DNA from: Penicillus capitatus
Lineage: Eukaryota > Chlorophyta
NCBI GenBank assembly: GCA_965649825.1
Contig: OZ287704.1
Location: 744,001 to 808,000, forward strand
Length of the DNA: 64,000 bases
Direction: 5' to 3'
Part shown: piece after piece, positions 35,420 to 45,934 of the stretch
Numbering within the stretch: the first letter of the stretch is position 1
Layout of the letters: every line of letters starts with the position of its first letter
The notes under the pieces: generated by a model
What the model was told of the DNA's origin: nothing
The model's database searches: none
What the model saw: the letters and a program-made list of their open reading frames with translations, nothing else
Translations under genes and position numbers: made by a program

Positions 35420-36547
35420 TCATTCTTTTTTGTTGAGCTCATCCGACAACGTCTCTTTGATCCAGCTCTCCGTGAGTGGTCGGGAGAAGGGTTTGGATGG
35501 CTGGTTTTCGGAACGGGCTCTGTTGAGAATGGCCAGAACTTTTTCCTTGCTTTGGTAGCGCTCCACACGTGCCATCGTCTGAGAATCGAGTTTCATGATA
35601 TCGTCGTTCATCACCTTTGCTTCGGGGGGAAACTCGACGAGAAACCAGGGGTCTTCAAGGATTCCTTGAATAGAGATCCGATCTCTGGCAGAACAGAGGC
35701 ATTTCTTGATCAAATGACGCGCTTCGCGTGGCACGAATGACGGGAACTTGTAGTTCAGAGAGCAAATGCGCCGTCTCAGGGCGTCAATAAATTCGGCACT
35801 GCGGCGGTCCATGTCAACGGGCGAAAAGGGATACTGACCCACGAGCATGATGTACAAGACGACGCCGCAAGACCAGATGTCGGCTTTGACAGGATCATAG
35901 GTCTGCATGTTTTGGTTAGCAATCACTTCCGGTGCCATGTAATCCGAAGATCCCACCATCGATCTGCACAGACCGCCGCCAATTAGAGAACAGAGAGAGC
36001 AAACATGTAAGGCGGCGTACTGAGGGTCACTTTGAGCATTTTCGTCGTGAGAGTAACCAAAATCGCAGAGTTTTACGATCGGTGTGTTGCAGCCGTGGTT
36101 CAGAAGAATGTTCTCACACTTTATATCGCGAGAAGAGACGCCTTTGCGGTGGCAGTAATCGACGGCAATGATGAGTTGCTGAAAAATCCATCGAGCCATG
36201 TTGCAATTCAGTCGTCTGCAGCGCTTCACGAGCTCAAAGAGACTGCGCCCGTCTGCATACTCCATCACGATGGCGAGATAGCCAGGCACAGCAAAGAGCT
36301 CGTGGAGTTCGATGACGTGAGGATGGTGGAGCAAACGGTGGTTCATGATTTCGCGTTCGGGATATTTCTTCTGTGTCAGAAGCGACCGTATAAACTTGAT
36401 TCCCACTTTGCGTCGCGTCTTTAGGTCTTCCGCCAAAACCACCATTCCAAACGCACCGCTGCCAAGAATACTGACAGCATGATAACGCGACTGGTGTTTC
36501 AGAATGTCGCGGACGCGATGCAAATCGACGGAGATTGCTTCCGACAT
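35420..36547 (-). CDS. SnRK2-like protein kinase 2 (tandem cluster)
   Basis: The start is ATG 36547 (MSEAISVDLHRVRD). The frame is open throughout, but 18 residues (YAALHVCSLCSL and following) sit exactly where kinases 1 and 3 have an intron. The DNA there starts GTACGCCGCC and ends TCTGTGCAG, so I read it as a 57-nt in-frame intron without a stop. Splicing gives DPQ-SMVGSSDYMAPEV. Glycine loop GSGAFGMV, VGIKF lysine, GVSSRDIKCENIL (Ser for the HRD His), CDFGYS. C-lobe: [20 protein letters not shown]. The domain ends DPWFLVEFPPEAKVMNDDI. The tail is basic and ends near 35420. About 356 aa after splicing. Confidence 0.9.
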   Translation of the reverse strand: MSEAISVDLHRVRDILKHQSRYHAVSILGSGAFGMVVLAEDLKTRRKVGIKFIRSLLTQKKYPEREIMNHRLLHHPHVIELHELFAVPGYLAIVMEYADGRSLFELVKRCRRLNCNMARWIFQQLIIAVDYCHRKGVSSRDIKCENILLNHGCNTPIVKLCDFGYSHDENAQSDPQYAALHVCSLCSLIGGGLCRSMVGSSDYMAPEVIANQNMQTYDPVKADIWSCGVVLYIMLVGQYPFSPVDMDRRSAEFIDALRRRICSLNYKFPSFVPREARHLIKKCLCSARDRISIQGILEDPWFLVEFPPEAKVMNDDIMKLDSQTMARVERYQSKEKVLAILNRARSENQPSKPFSRPLTESWIKETLSDELNKKE

Positions 36548-36698
36548 CTTCTCCGAAGACTGTTTTGTGGAGTTAATACACTAAACGCAAGGCACCACCG
36601 TGCTTCGTATGATGATGAAATGTTACAACCGTTCGCTCAAAAGGACGATGCATAAACTGTCGTCAATGGACACGTGATGCATACACATTAAACAGCGT

Positions 36699-37880
36699 TT
36701 ACAGTCCTTCAGTGGCAGTGTCGGTGTGAACAGACGATGATTGCTCATTCTTAGAATACTTTCGAAAGTCTTCGTCGATTTCTTCATCGATCACACTGTC
36801 GGGTACACAGTCACGTTGTCGCTTCACCTTGTCAAACCACCCGGCTCTCATGATTTCATTTTCGACCTCCTCATCTGTCTGCCAATCGGTGCCCGGAGGT
36901 ATGCAGTTACGTTTCTTTTCTTCCTCTATCAGCTCGTCGTTCATTGTCTGAGCGCCGTCTGGAAAATTGCGACCGAACCAAGGATGCTGTATAATCTGAT
37001 GGATGGAGAATCTCTCGTCTGGTAAGGTTAGAATGGAACTGATTAAACTGTGCGCTTCGCCTGATAGGTGTTCAGGAATTTTATAATCCAGAGCGGCCAC
37101 TTTTTTTCTTATGGAGGCACGGCCGGCGACATTCGTCCGGGGAACATGTTTACGGGTAAACGGATAATGTCCAGCGAGCATCACGTAGAGTACGACTCCA
37201 CATGACCAAATATCTGCCTTCATCGCATCATAGTGTGAGGCATCGTCTTTGCTCATCACTTCAGGCGCCATGTAATCCACAGAACCAACCACAGACCTGC
37301 GACACCATCACGCTTGTCAGACATAGGCATTGGACCCAATGGGTCAGTTGATGACATACCTCGCTCCTTCTCTCGGGGATGTCGATTTAGAATAGCCGAA
37401 ATCTGACAGTTTCACGATTGGTAGTCGGTGCCCTCTTATCAACAGAACGTTCTCACACTTGATATCCCTGGAGGCAATGCCTTTGCGATGACAGTAGTCC
37501 ACGGCAAGTATCAGCTGCTGGAATATCCATCGAGCCAGTGGCTCACTGAGTCTTCGATTCATCTTGACTAGACGAAAGAGACTCGACCCGTCGGCGTACT
37601 CCATCACAATAGCTAAATGACCGCCCACTTCCAACACCCGGTGAAATCCAATAACATGAGGGTGCCGCAGGATGCGATGATTCTGAACCTCGCTGCAGAG
37701 GTAATCGTGCATTTTGGAGGCGTGCACAAACTTGATCGCCACGACTTCTTTGGTGCGAGTATCGTTCGCCTTGACGACTGTGCCGAAGCTGCCGCGTCCA
37801 ATTATCTGTTCGACTTCGTATGGCAGTTTTTTCCGGGACAACTGTGTCCGGACGATGGATAGATTCAAGTCATACTCCAT
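36699..37880 (-). CDS. SnRK2-like protein kinase 3 (tandem cluster)
   Basis: Two exons separated by an intron of about 65 nt near 37300-37363. The start is ATG 37880 (MEYDLNLSIVRTQLSRKK). Glycine loop GRGSFGTV, VAIKF lysine, EVQNHRILRHPHVIGFHRVL. Catalytic loop GIASRDIKCENVLL, then LSDFGYSKS. Exon 2 opens SVVGSVDYMAPEV. C-lobe: [20 protein letters not shown]. The domain ends HPWFGRNFPDGAQTMNDEL. A longer acidic tail (VIDEEIDEDFRKYSKNEQ) follows, reminiscent of the acidic C-terminal patch of SnRK2. Gene order and shared intron position with kinases 1 and 2 indicate tandem duplication. Confidence 0.9.
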
Positions 37881-38400
37881 TTCTCAGCGATTTTTTTGCA
37901 AGCAAACAATTCCTGTACAAAAAACCTCGACGCGGTTCGTTGGCCGCGGGTGGTTAAATAAACAGACGCTCCAGCTTCACAGAAAGCTCCTGATATGATA
38001 TGCACTTTGAAAATTGTTATGTACTAGCAGTGAGCGATGGTGCTAGCGATGAAACAACGTGCCTTTACGAATGCCCGCCTCAGGAAATCTCCGATGACTT
38101 CACAGCAGCGCTCAGCAAGCAACTGGACTCTGTGTCCTCGAACATGGAAAAATAAAGGAAGACAGCATGAGCAACCTCCGCGGCGGCTGCTTTTATGATG
38201 TCATGATGAGGAAACTCACATGAGCTAGGTATGAATCTGTGACGTCATTTTCTGTGACGAAAACGTAGGTGAAGATTCCGCGTCGAGTCGGACGTCAGAT
38301 CATTCCATTAAGTGTCTCGTCCCATCAGTTTGTCGAGCGTCGTGAGCTTAACCCCATCATCTTGTTGAACGCATTTGACCGACGCGGGCACAACACAAAG
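37881..38400. other. Divergent promoter region, kinase 3 / Mpv17 gene
   Basis: 520 bp between two divergent starts. No coding sequence, repeat or RNA gene recognised. Confidence 0.6.
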
Positions 38401-39139
38401 ATGTCGACGTATCTGTTGCAGTTCGCGCGTTCGGTTTCGTTTCCTTTCGCCAGTCTTGCATCGTGGTACAACCGCGCAGCTGTCGCGGAGCCGTTCAAGA
38501 CGGCTGTTCTCACGAGTCTCGTCAAAACTTCGGCAGCAGATCTCTTCGCACAAAAAGTTGTGGAACGCCGCGATTCGGTCGACTGGCAACGCAATGCCGT
38601 CTATAGCACATTTGGATTCGCATACCTCGGATGTTTTCAGTATTACCTCTACAACGTTAAATTTGCGAAATGGTGTCAAGGCATCATCCACAACTTCGGC
38701 AAAATTGGAATGCCGGTGGTGAAGGTCGGACTCGATCAATTCCTACAGTAAGAGCCAACCCATCGACATCTCATACTTTCTCACTCTTTCTCTAGCCATC
38801 CGTTTATTTACTTTCCTTGTTTCTACCTGATTAAATCTGCGGTGAACGGCAAAGGCATTGACGATGCCTATACGAAGTACAAAACAGAGATCGTCGAGAG
38901 CTGCAAGGTATGAGAATCATCGATAAATGCCTGGCAAGAGTGAGAATTTGTGGATGTGATAGGCATTGTGGATGATCTGGCTACCTGGTCAATTGATTAA
39001 TTTTTCAGTCGTCCCTCGTCATCTTCGCGTTCCGTTCGTGGCCCTCGTGTCCTTTGGATGGACGACGGTGCTGAGTGTGATGCAAGCAAAATTCGATAGC
39101 GAGAAAGAAGGCACAGCAAGGCAACATATTGAGGCATGA
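38401..39139 (+). CDS. Mpv17/PMP22 family membrane protein
   Basis: The family comprises small four-helix membrane proteins of the mitochondrial inner membrane, peroxisomes or plastid envelope, thought to form channels. Three exons: 38401 to about 38748, then HPFIYFPCFYLIKSAVNG, then ALWMIWLPGQLINFSVVPRH to the stop at 39139. The motif W.P.Q..NF.VP..LRVPFVALVSFGWTTVLS is the family signature. Exon 1 has TSLVKTSAADLFAQKVVERR and FGFAYLGCFQYYLY. Intron 2 ends GGATGTGATAG, a variant of the recurrent intron motif. The N-terminus (STYLLQFARSVSFPFASLAS) could target an organelle. Which organelle is not decided by the sequence. Confidence 0.9.
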
Positions 39140-39273
39140 GTATGAGTGGGAATCAGGGACTGCTTCGGTGTCGACCTCCTCATCCGTTGAGATTCTTTAT
39201 TTGTTTTTGACGCAAATGTCTGGCGTCGGAGAGAAGAATATTGTTTGGATGGATTCGGTCACATTGCAAACAA

Positions 39274-40698
39274 TTAATCTGTTTTCAGATGTTTCTGCAC
39301 CGCGCCGTCTTCTCCAAAGAAATGCCACCATACAAAAGTCCACAAGGATCGCAACGCCTCTCGGGAGAGATGTTCTTCTCGCAGAGAGGCAGGGGGTGAT
39401 GTGACAGTCGTCGGCTGTAAGAAATAGGTATCGATGGCTGAATGCAAACGATGGGTGATAAGGTGTACAGGAGGCTTCCAGTCGATCTGTTTCTTCTGTG
39501 CGATGTCTTCAACCAAAGCAGTGACGGCGACATGTGCAAAGGGACTCCACTGAAAGGGCAGCAGACGATGGATGCGCTCACATGAGAGCCCCGATGTCAA
39601 GAGACAGTCAAGATAGGGATTCTTTGTCAACGTCACATCAACGGTGGAATAAATGATGCCTCGTGGCCAGTCAGCCTCTGGAGAGGCATGATCGACCGGA
39701 ACACATGTGGCAAGCATCAGAGAGAGCACTCTCGTCAAGAGGAACTGTGTCATCCAGAACGACATTTTCTGAGCAGCGATGAATTGCCAGATCTCGATTG
39801 CCACCAACATTCGAGCGAGTAAACATCCAATGAACTGATAGAAGGTATTGACAGATGGGTGCTTGAAGAAGAGGTGAAAGCAGCGCAAAGGTGTCCAGCA
39901 GGATGTGAGAACGGATAGGAATCCGAGACACGTGTCCATTGGAATGCGGAAGCCGCGAGGAAGCTGCTTCAATTGCGCCACGTGTTGCGGTTTGGAACAC
40001 ACCGTGGCAACGGTGGTCCTCGCTTCGCCTCGGTAGTCCATTTCAACAAGGTGACTGAGAGTCACGTTAAGCAGAGATGCCTTCTGAAAGGCGAAGCTTC
40101 TCCCGCTGGCGGCCAGGCAGATGCGCGTTGCTGCCATCCAGACCGCATAGGGGATAAGTTTAACATCTCCCTCCACTGCCCTCCAATGGAGATACGCTCC
40201 GAAAACAACGAGCGTCAACAGTACGGCGGCGAAGGCGATGTTGCTAAGGATAACAGATTCTCGCCACTTGTGCTCGGCGAGGTGCTCGTGCACTTCTTGC
40301 AAGAATCCGGTGTCGTCGCGAAAACTGTGTGGTCCGTCGACCGTCTCTGTTTCGACGGCATAGCAGGAAAGGAGTGCACGCAGACGCGAAGATTGGCGAT
40401 GCCGCGTGTGAAAAAGCGTTGAGATATCCTGTCCGCGTGTTCGATAAATAAAGACAGCACCGCCGGGATGGTGTTGGGCAAAAGACTCGAGGTCGTAAGC
40501 GACGCCATCAATCGACCAGTAACTCTCGGCTGTCCTCTTGGTCGCCGTCGTCATCATCATCAGATATCGAATTGTATCACTTTCTGAACACGATGTTGGC
40601 GCAAATGCACACCCGCCATCTGCAAAAGAATGCGCGATGCTTCGTACATGGACGCATCCCTCTTTGTCTTCTCCTGAAGTCAATGGGAATGAATGCAT
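39274..40698 (-). CDS. Cytochrome b5-desaturase fusion relative lacking the histidine boxes
   Basis: The layout is that of front-end or sphingolipid delta-8 desaturases. An N-terminal cytochrome b5 domain (YDLESFAQHHPGGAVFIYRT, then STLFHTRH with both heme-ligand His) is followed by several hydrophobic helices (VILSNIAFAAVLLTLVVFG; WMAATRICLA; FIGCLLARMLVAIEIWQF). The C-terminal desaturase block is recognisable as YSTVDVTLTKNPYLDCLLTS, then GLSCERIHRLLPF, where family members have Q..HHLFP. The first two histidine boxes (HD..H and H..HH) are not found and the third is broken, so the di-iron site should not form. There is no intron. A start at 40698 is open and ATG; the cluster MMMTTATKR at 40560 is an alternative closer to the cytochrome domain. 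Confidence 0.75.
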   Translation of the reverse strand: MHSFPLTSGEDKEGCVHVRSIAHSFADGGCAFAPTSCSESDTIRYLMMMTTATKRTAESYWSIDGVAYDLESFAQHHPGGAVFIYRTRGQDISTLFHTRHRQSSRLRALLSCYAVETETVDGPHSFRDDTGFLQEVHEHLAEHKWRESVILSNIAFAAVLLTLVVFGAYLHWRAVEGDVKLIPYAVWMAATRICLAASGRSFAFQKASLLNVTLSHLVEMDYRGEARTTVATVCSKPQHVAQLKQLPRGFRIPMDTCLGFLSVLTSCWTPLRCFHLFFKHPSVNTFYQFIGCLLARMLVAIEIWQFIAAQKMSFWMTQFLLTRVLSLMLATCVPVDHASPEADWPRGIIYSTVDVTLTKNPYLDCLLTSGLSCERIHRLLPFQWSPFAHVAVTALVEDIAQKKQIDWKPPVHLITHRLHSAIDTYFLQPTTVTSPPASLREEHLSREALRSLWTFVWWHFFGEDGAVQKHLKTD

Positions 40699-40712
40699 AA
40701 GACGTCAATCGG

Positions 40713-41256
40713 TCAATGTGGTGGCAGGTGTACTTCATAGTAGATGACCTCACGGATGCCGGCCTGTATTAGTAGTTTAGCACACTCGCAGCATGGAAAC
40801 AACGTCACGTACATTCTCTGCACAAAAGAGAAAGTGTGAGATGTCATTGAAGTGTGCGTGAGAACTGGGGGTGACCGAGTTCTTGAGGTCGGCGCTGTTC
40901 TTGTTCAAAATTGCGTTGGCTTCGGCATGGACGACGAAGGGATACTTCGTGTCAAGGGGATTGTTGTTTCTCGAGCGTTTTGCCCAGGGAAGTGCCGAAT
41001 CTGGACATCCACGTGGGAAGCCATTGTAACCGACCCCCAAAATGATGTTCTGGTTGTCCACAATACAACTCCCCACCTACAGACAACGACGCCTTAGAAG
41101 TGCTCCTATCCTTGCTGCCTACCCAATACGCACCTGCTTACGCGGATCTTTTGATCTTTGTCCACTGAGAAAAGCCAGAGTCATGAAGTAATCGTCGATG
41201 GAAAGGTATCCCTTTCTCGCTGCGATATCGAAGGGATCGACCTCAGGCTCTTCCAT
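40713..41256 (-). CDS. Deoxycytidylate (dCMP) deaminase
   Basis: The enzyme makes dUMP for thymidylate synthesis. Exon 1 starts at ATG 41256 ([19 protein letters not shown]) and contains [20 protein letters not shown], the family N-terminus. After an intron of about 58 nt comes [20 protein letters not shown] and [15 protein letters not shown]. The zinc site is HAEANAI (His and catalytic Glu). A second intron separates it from [14 protein letters not shown], which supplies the two Cys ligands. The protein ends soon after REVIYYE, shorter at the C-terminus than human DCTD, as in some algal and bacterial forms. The frame is open upstream of the chosen ATG for about 40 codons (KRKGVKQEEASASKKP), so an extra 5' exon is possible. 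The stop lies 14 bp before the upstream ATG of the next gene. Confidence 0.9.
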
Positions 41257-42039
41257 CACCGTTGCACCGTTCCCGTGTCCCGACGACGCCCGAACAGTGA
41301 CGATCGGTTTCTTCGACGCCGACGCCTCTTCTTGTTTGACACCCTTCCGCTTTGTGCCCTAAAGCCATCGACGCGTCCATTCCTTCCGCGTCGCAAAGGC
41401 AGGGAGCAGTCGACGTTGAGAAACCGTTCGAGGATGGCCGCGATGCAAACAAGGAGGATGGAGACAGAGATACCAGCGACAAACGGCATCGACGCCTCTG
41501 GTTACATGAATGTCGCACAGATCAACACAGTTGTAACGCCAATGTTGTTCATTTGCGCGAAGGAGCATCATTTCAGTGAGTCACAAACCTGTGAAACGCT
41601 GCTGTGCTCTTCAGATGACTAACAAGGAGGTAACACTTTGTGGAGAATTAGACAATTGCATTGTGTTGAAAACAAGGGAATGTGATGGCTATATGTTACA
41701 GACAATGCATGCTTTGTTCGCTGAGCGAGCGCTTCTTCCAAGCCGTCTATTGAAGCTTGAACATTCGATCGAAAACCAGATGGAATTTTTTTCTCTTTAT
41801 GCATTGTCACGGCGTTATTCCATACGGCGGCCTGCGTTTAGTTACTGCCAAACGGAATAAGCAGTCTGCGTCTCTTATACTTCATCAACTAAATCGTGTC
41901 TTCGAATCGGCCGGTTATAGTAAAAAAGACTCAAAGGATATGAAGAAACTAAACGTGAACGTGTATTTGTGCAACTCTGTTCACACAAACTTGGGTGTAG
42001 TAGATGGGATAGTAGGAAAAGAAAAGGGATCAAGAACAT
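41257..42039. other. Region upstream of dCMP deaminase, no confident gene
   Basis: It contains a minus-strand frame at 41489-41400 beginning MPFVAGISVSILLVCIAA with one strong hydrophobic helix. It may be a first exon of the deaminase gene or chance. The rest, to the end of the CCCH gene at 42040, shows nothing recognisable. Confidence 0.4.
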
Positions 42040-43227
42040 CTACATTTGCATGAAATCGGTGTTGGCATCTGCAAACCAATGAAGCGGGCGACCAAATTCG
42101 TCAAGCGGACCGAACACGTTGGCAGGATAATCCCATAATGACACCCAGTCTGATACTTCAGTTGTAAAACTCTTAGCGGATGGTGGCACAGAATTCATCT
42201 CATGACGATGATCATGATCATATTCACAGCTGTTATTCTCGATAGTGGTAGACAACCGGCGTCGAACAGTTTCGGCACTGTACCACAGAAACAAGGATAT
42301 GCATGTCAGTAGGGAATTGGTGGATGATGGATGGTCACACTTACATCTTGTTTCGCTCGCTGGTCTCCATGTTTTCGATGCCTCTTTTTGTGGCGACGGC
42401 AATCTCCAGCAGGTTATGGCTCCATGGACAAGCATCTCCTCGGCGGCAGGCTCCCCTCACGAAGTCAAAGCAAATACCTTGTCCCCATCGTTTTACCTTT
42501 GCTAGACTGATGTCTTCCTCGATCTGTACATAGGGAAAAAATGAGATACTAGAAAAATGCAGACAAGCGAGCTGTACTTTGTAGTCCTGTGCAAAACTGC
42601 TGACGTCATGGCTAAATCTACACATCGCTCCTCTGTTGCAGTCGCCCCTTAAGTGGTCGAAACAGACTCCACGCTTTTTGGAATGCGTTTTTTCTATTTG
42701 GTCCGCATCGTGCAGGTATTTGCAGTTGTTACGAGCGCAGCGTCCTTGAACGAAATCATAACACACCGGGACTGCCTCTTCAGCTGAATGGGGAAAAGGC
42801 GACGTGGGCTCGGCTTCCGCATTCAGTGTGTTCGAGAGACAACTCAGCGGCGGCGGTGAAAGCGGACTATATGGGCTATGTGGCGAGGGGCAGGAGTCAA
42901 CATACGAATAGGTGTCAGAGGCAGTGAACCCTGCACCACAGTAGCCGTCAGGCCCGGGAGCCGCGCAAGGCAGACCGCCCATACCGGTGGAATCCATATC
43001 GTCCTCAAAACGCATTCTTCGTGGCGTTTGCTGTAGCTTGTTGAGTACCTAAACAACAATGGACACAATCTTGCGAAGTTCGAAGGAAACATCCGTCCCC
43101 GCGAAGGGACACGAGGATGACGAAGTAGAGATGAAGTTAGACGGAAGCTTACCGCGCACAAATCGAGGACATCTCCATGCTGACATCTGTCTTGCATAAG
43201 TCGAAGAAGCTCAAGCTGACCGTTCAT
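42040..43227 (-). CDS. CCCH zinc-finger protein with three muscleblind-spaced fingers
   Basis: A likely RNA-binding regulator. Exon 1 (from ATG 43227, MNGQLELLRLMQDRCQHGD) is followed by an intron of about 105 nt. The main exon begins VLNKLQQTPRRMRFEDDMD, then Ser/Pro/Tyr-rich sequence. Three fingers follow: CYDFVQGRCARNNCKYLH (CX7CX4CX3H), CFDHLRGDCNRGAMCRFSH (CX7CX5CX3H) and, after another intron, CFDFVRGACRRGDACPWSH (CX7CX5CX3H). All ligands are intact. CX7 spacing is that of muscleblind and some plant RNA-binding CCCH proteins rather than CX8 tristetraprolin types. The tail after the last intron reads DYPANVFGPLDEFGRPLHWF, ending near 42040. Target RNAs unknown. Confidence 0.88.
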
Positions 43228-44723
43228 CCTACAACGCTGGCTTCGTTTGGTAATTTTTCAAAGTTGATGGCTTCGAGCTCCGTATGTTTTCCAAAAAGTA
43301 CACAATCTCAATTAAATAAGACAGCACGAAATTTCTATTCGAAGTCACGGAGGTGCGCGCTCTTGAAAACAACAAACAGGCAAGACGGACGCGCTTAAAT
43401 AATGAACCCGACGGGAAATGATGATGTAACCCATGTGAACCATGACTCATCGGCAGCGTGAATTTCAGTATGTGGTCGGCGTTGTGCATAGTAACCGCTT
43501 CCCTTTCTTCACGCGCCACTCATGATGCAGAGTAATTTCATTTTCAGGTCTCTGAAAACCGAGGACCGGACTATTACTGGATGTGATGAGGTATGACAGT
43601 GTGCTGATGCATGCCGACATCCATGCACGCAGATAGCTCGCATCGATGCGTGTTTTTTTTGCGAAAAATCGCGAGACCGGCATCATAGACACATGCGCCC
43701 GCGGTCGTTATGGATTTGTCGACAAACTTGCCGCGCGGCACGGACGCGTACAATAATGGTGCAGAACTCTTACCTTGGGTGTCTGGATGAAATCCCGCAG
43801 CGTTGACACACAGTTTCGTTTTCACTGGAGTTTTCTTCTACAGTCAAAAACGCGATGCAAACGCGTTGCAGAAAAACTTATGAGGATTCTGAATCATCAT
43901 GTTGAGTTAGCGGGAAGGTGTTTATATCGCGCTACAGCTTGCTTTACGTAACTAGATGCTGCATGATTTCTACGAAGGTTAATGAGCGTTTCCTCAGAGG
44001 AGATTCAACACGACACGGGCAGAGACCGTTGTCGACTGGGACACCGAACCGCCTATACCGAATGCGTTGCGGCCACCGACAGCATTCGGTTCTCACAGAT
44101 CCACAACCATGTGCTCAGACATGCTGCACCACGCGGTCGGCGGATCTGCTCGCCGTATGTCGACGTCGACGCGGGACAGCATGTTTTCGTACTTCTGGTC
44201 AGGGCATGCCACGACAGCGTATTTGATCGTCACATCCGACAGCAGGACAGGATACTTTGATGCGAATAGAATGGATGCATTGGCAGAGATGCTGCATTCT
44301 TGCTGTCAGCATGGCTCGTGTTTTGGCAGACGGCTACTTTGTTTATTGCGCTTTTGGCTACGAGCCGTGCCAGAATCGTCTGCAGATGCCTCAGCACCGA
44401 CAGCACATGCAGCAGTGGGTTTCGGAACAGAGAAAGGACGAGAGGACAACGAAAAGGAACCTTCCACGACCGACTTGCAGCAAATTCAGCCATCTTTCTG
44501 GCTTCTGCTGTCGACGGAATATTCTCGACGTGCAACTGGACATGCATGCCCATACATGAATGTTTCACATCTCGAGATGAGAGTGAACCGTGAACGGGCA
44601 GTGAGCGTCGAATCCGAAGACCGCCAACTAGTGGAAGAAGTGCATGAGCGTTTCAATGGGTGTAACCACCATTCCATTATAAACTAAACCCATATACTAC
44701 TATCCTTCTGTACATCGAAATCC
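43228..44723. other. Unresolved 1.5 kb with open frames on both strands
   Basis: Several frames are open for 200-600 nt but no family is recognised. On the plus strand 44067-44687 is open for 206 codons, with overlapping alternatives containing short hydrophobic runs (LVFWQTATLFIALLATS at about 44318). On the minus strand a frame from 43825 begins MKTKLCVNAAGFHPDTQ followed by GGTAAGAG, which looks like a small first exon. I could not connect exons convincingly, so no gene is called. Confidence 0.35.
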
Positions 44724-45659
44724 ATGGCTCCGCTGCGGAAGAAAGAAGTTCGTTGCCCTCGACGGACAGCAGCTATACCACGCGACCAAGACACGTATCT
44801 CGATATAGGTGAACGTCGACGTCATGTATTGTCTTCGATAGCTCGGTTTCAAACTGATGGCATTGTCGAGCGGCTTGCGGATTCGAGTGAAGCCGTCGAT
44901 GCGACCAATGGGATGAGCGCATTACTGTGAACAATGCTGTGCGCTCTCGGTGGACGATATCTGTCTGGAACAGAAGAGAGGAATTCTGTTTTCCGGCAGT
45001 CGATCTCAAAACAGAAGGACCTCGATACTGCCTTCAAGGCACAATTGTAAGAGCAACAGTCTTTAATCCCAGTCAGATACCGACCGTCTCCAGCCGATTG
45101 TTTTCTTTGCATGGGTGATTGTGGCCGGAACGTCCGACCTGAATGCGAACCCAATCTTTTCTCGAGATGCTCTATAAAAAGGGAGGGGATCGCTTTAGGT
45201 TGCATGTATGATCCCCGTGGCGTGGCGGATTGCCAGAAAACGTCGAGAAATCGAAGCCGGTGACTTTCTATTGGCACCATTTGGACATGCTGGTCCCATA
45301 ATTCGACATTGGAATTGTCAAAGGCATGCACGCTTTGCACATGATGGGATATTCAAACGGTGTACATAGGAAGCGATCTGGTTCTCATGGCAGTTACTGT
45401 TTTGGGAACTGGGGTTTTCTTTGTGGGGCTTCGATTTCGTTAGGGGCTCTCCTTCGGCGTTTCAAACATCGAATTCTGGCCCAGCATTATCTATATGTGC
45501 TTGCTCGTATTTGATGGTGACGGTATTGGATATCTCATCGGCGTTTCGATACTCCTTGCTGAGGGCATTGAACTTTTCAGGATCGCCTCGTCATCAAATG
45601 CACGACGTCCGACGAGACAATCCTGCCGAATCTTTTTTAAGCGGCAGCGTGGAAGATGA
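44724..45659 (+). CDS. Possible small membrane protein with two C-terminal helices; exons tentative
   Basis: No family recognised. The best-supported part is the 3' end. An exon from about 45371 gives SDLVLMAVTVLGTGVFFVGL, a clean transmembrane helix. A 46-nt intron (GTTAGG...CCCAG) joins it in frame to IIYMCLLVFDGDGIGYLIG, a second helix, then a basic tail RIFFKRQRGR and stop at 45659. Upstream pieces with coding character are MAPLRKKEVRCPRRTA (44724), RRHVLSSIARFQTDGIVERL (about 44817) and SISKQKDLDTAFKAQL (about 45000). Joins among these were not proved. The architecture could be that of a membrane-anchored coiled-coil protein, but that is speculation. Confidence 0.35.
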
Positions 45660-45934
45660 CTTTCACGAATTTGCAACATTCAGTTTTGGTTTTGTCTAGA
45701 CGCGACCGTAGAACCACAGTGTGCTATGAAAGTGAGAATCATGCTGTCTGCAAGGTTCTTCCAGGCCGGAAACTGACAAGTCGATATTTGGCAACGCTGT
45801 CTACACGCATTCGATTCCGCGCAGCGTCGTGCTGCGCTGTCCACGTCACATCATTTTTCGCGTGTGCCGGTCTGAACCGCTTGAATACCGACCGACTTTG
45901 TTAGCGAAAGAGGACCGTCGTTGCCTCTAACGCG

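Noticed and set aside
41158-41622. Plus-strand open frame over the dCMP deaminase first exon
   Set aside because: It is antisense to conserved deaminase sequence and its basic, arginine-rich translation reflects the opposite strand.
44067-44687. 206-codon open frame on the plus strand
   Set aside because: Composition changes along its length, other frames are equally open and no family is recognised. Not called as a gene.
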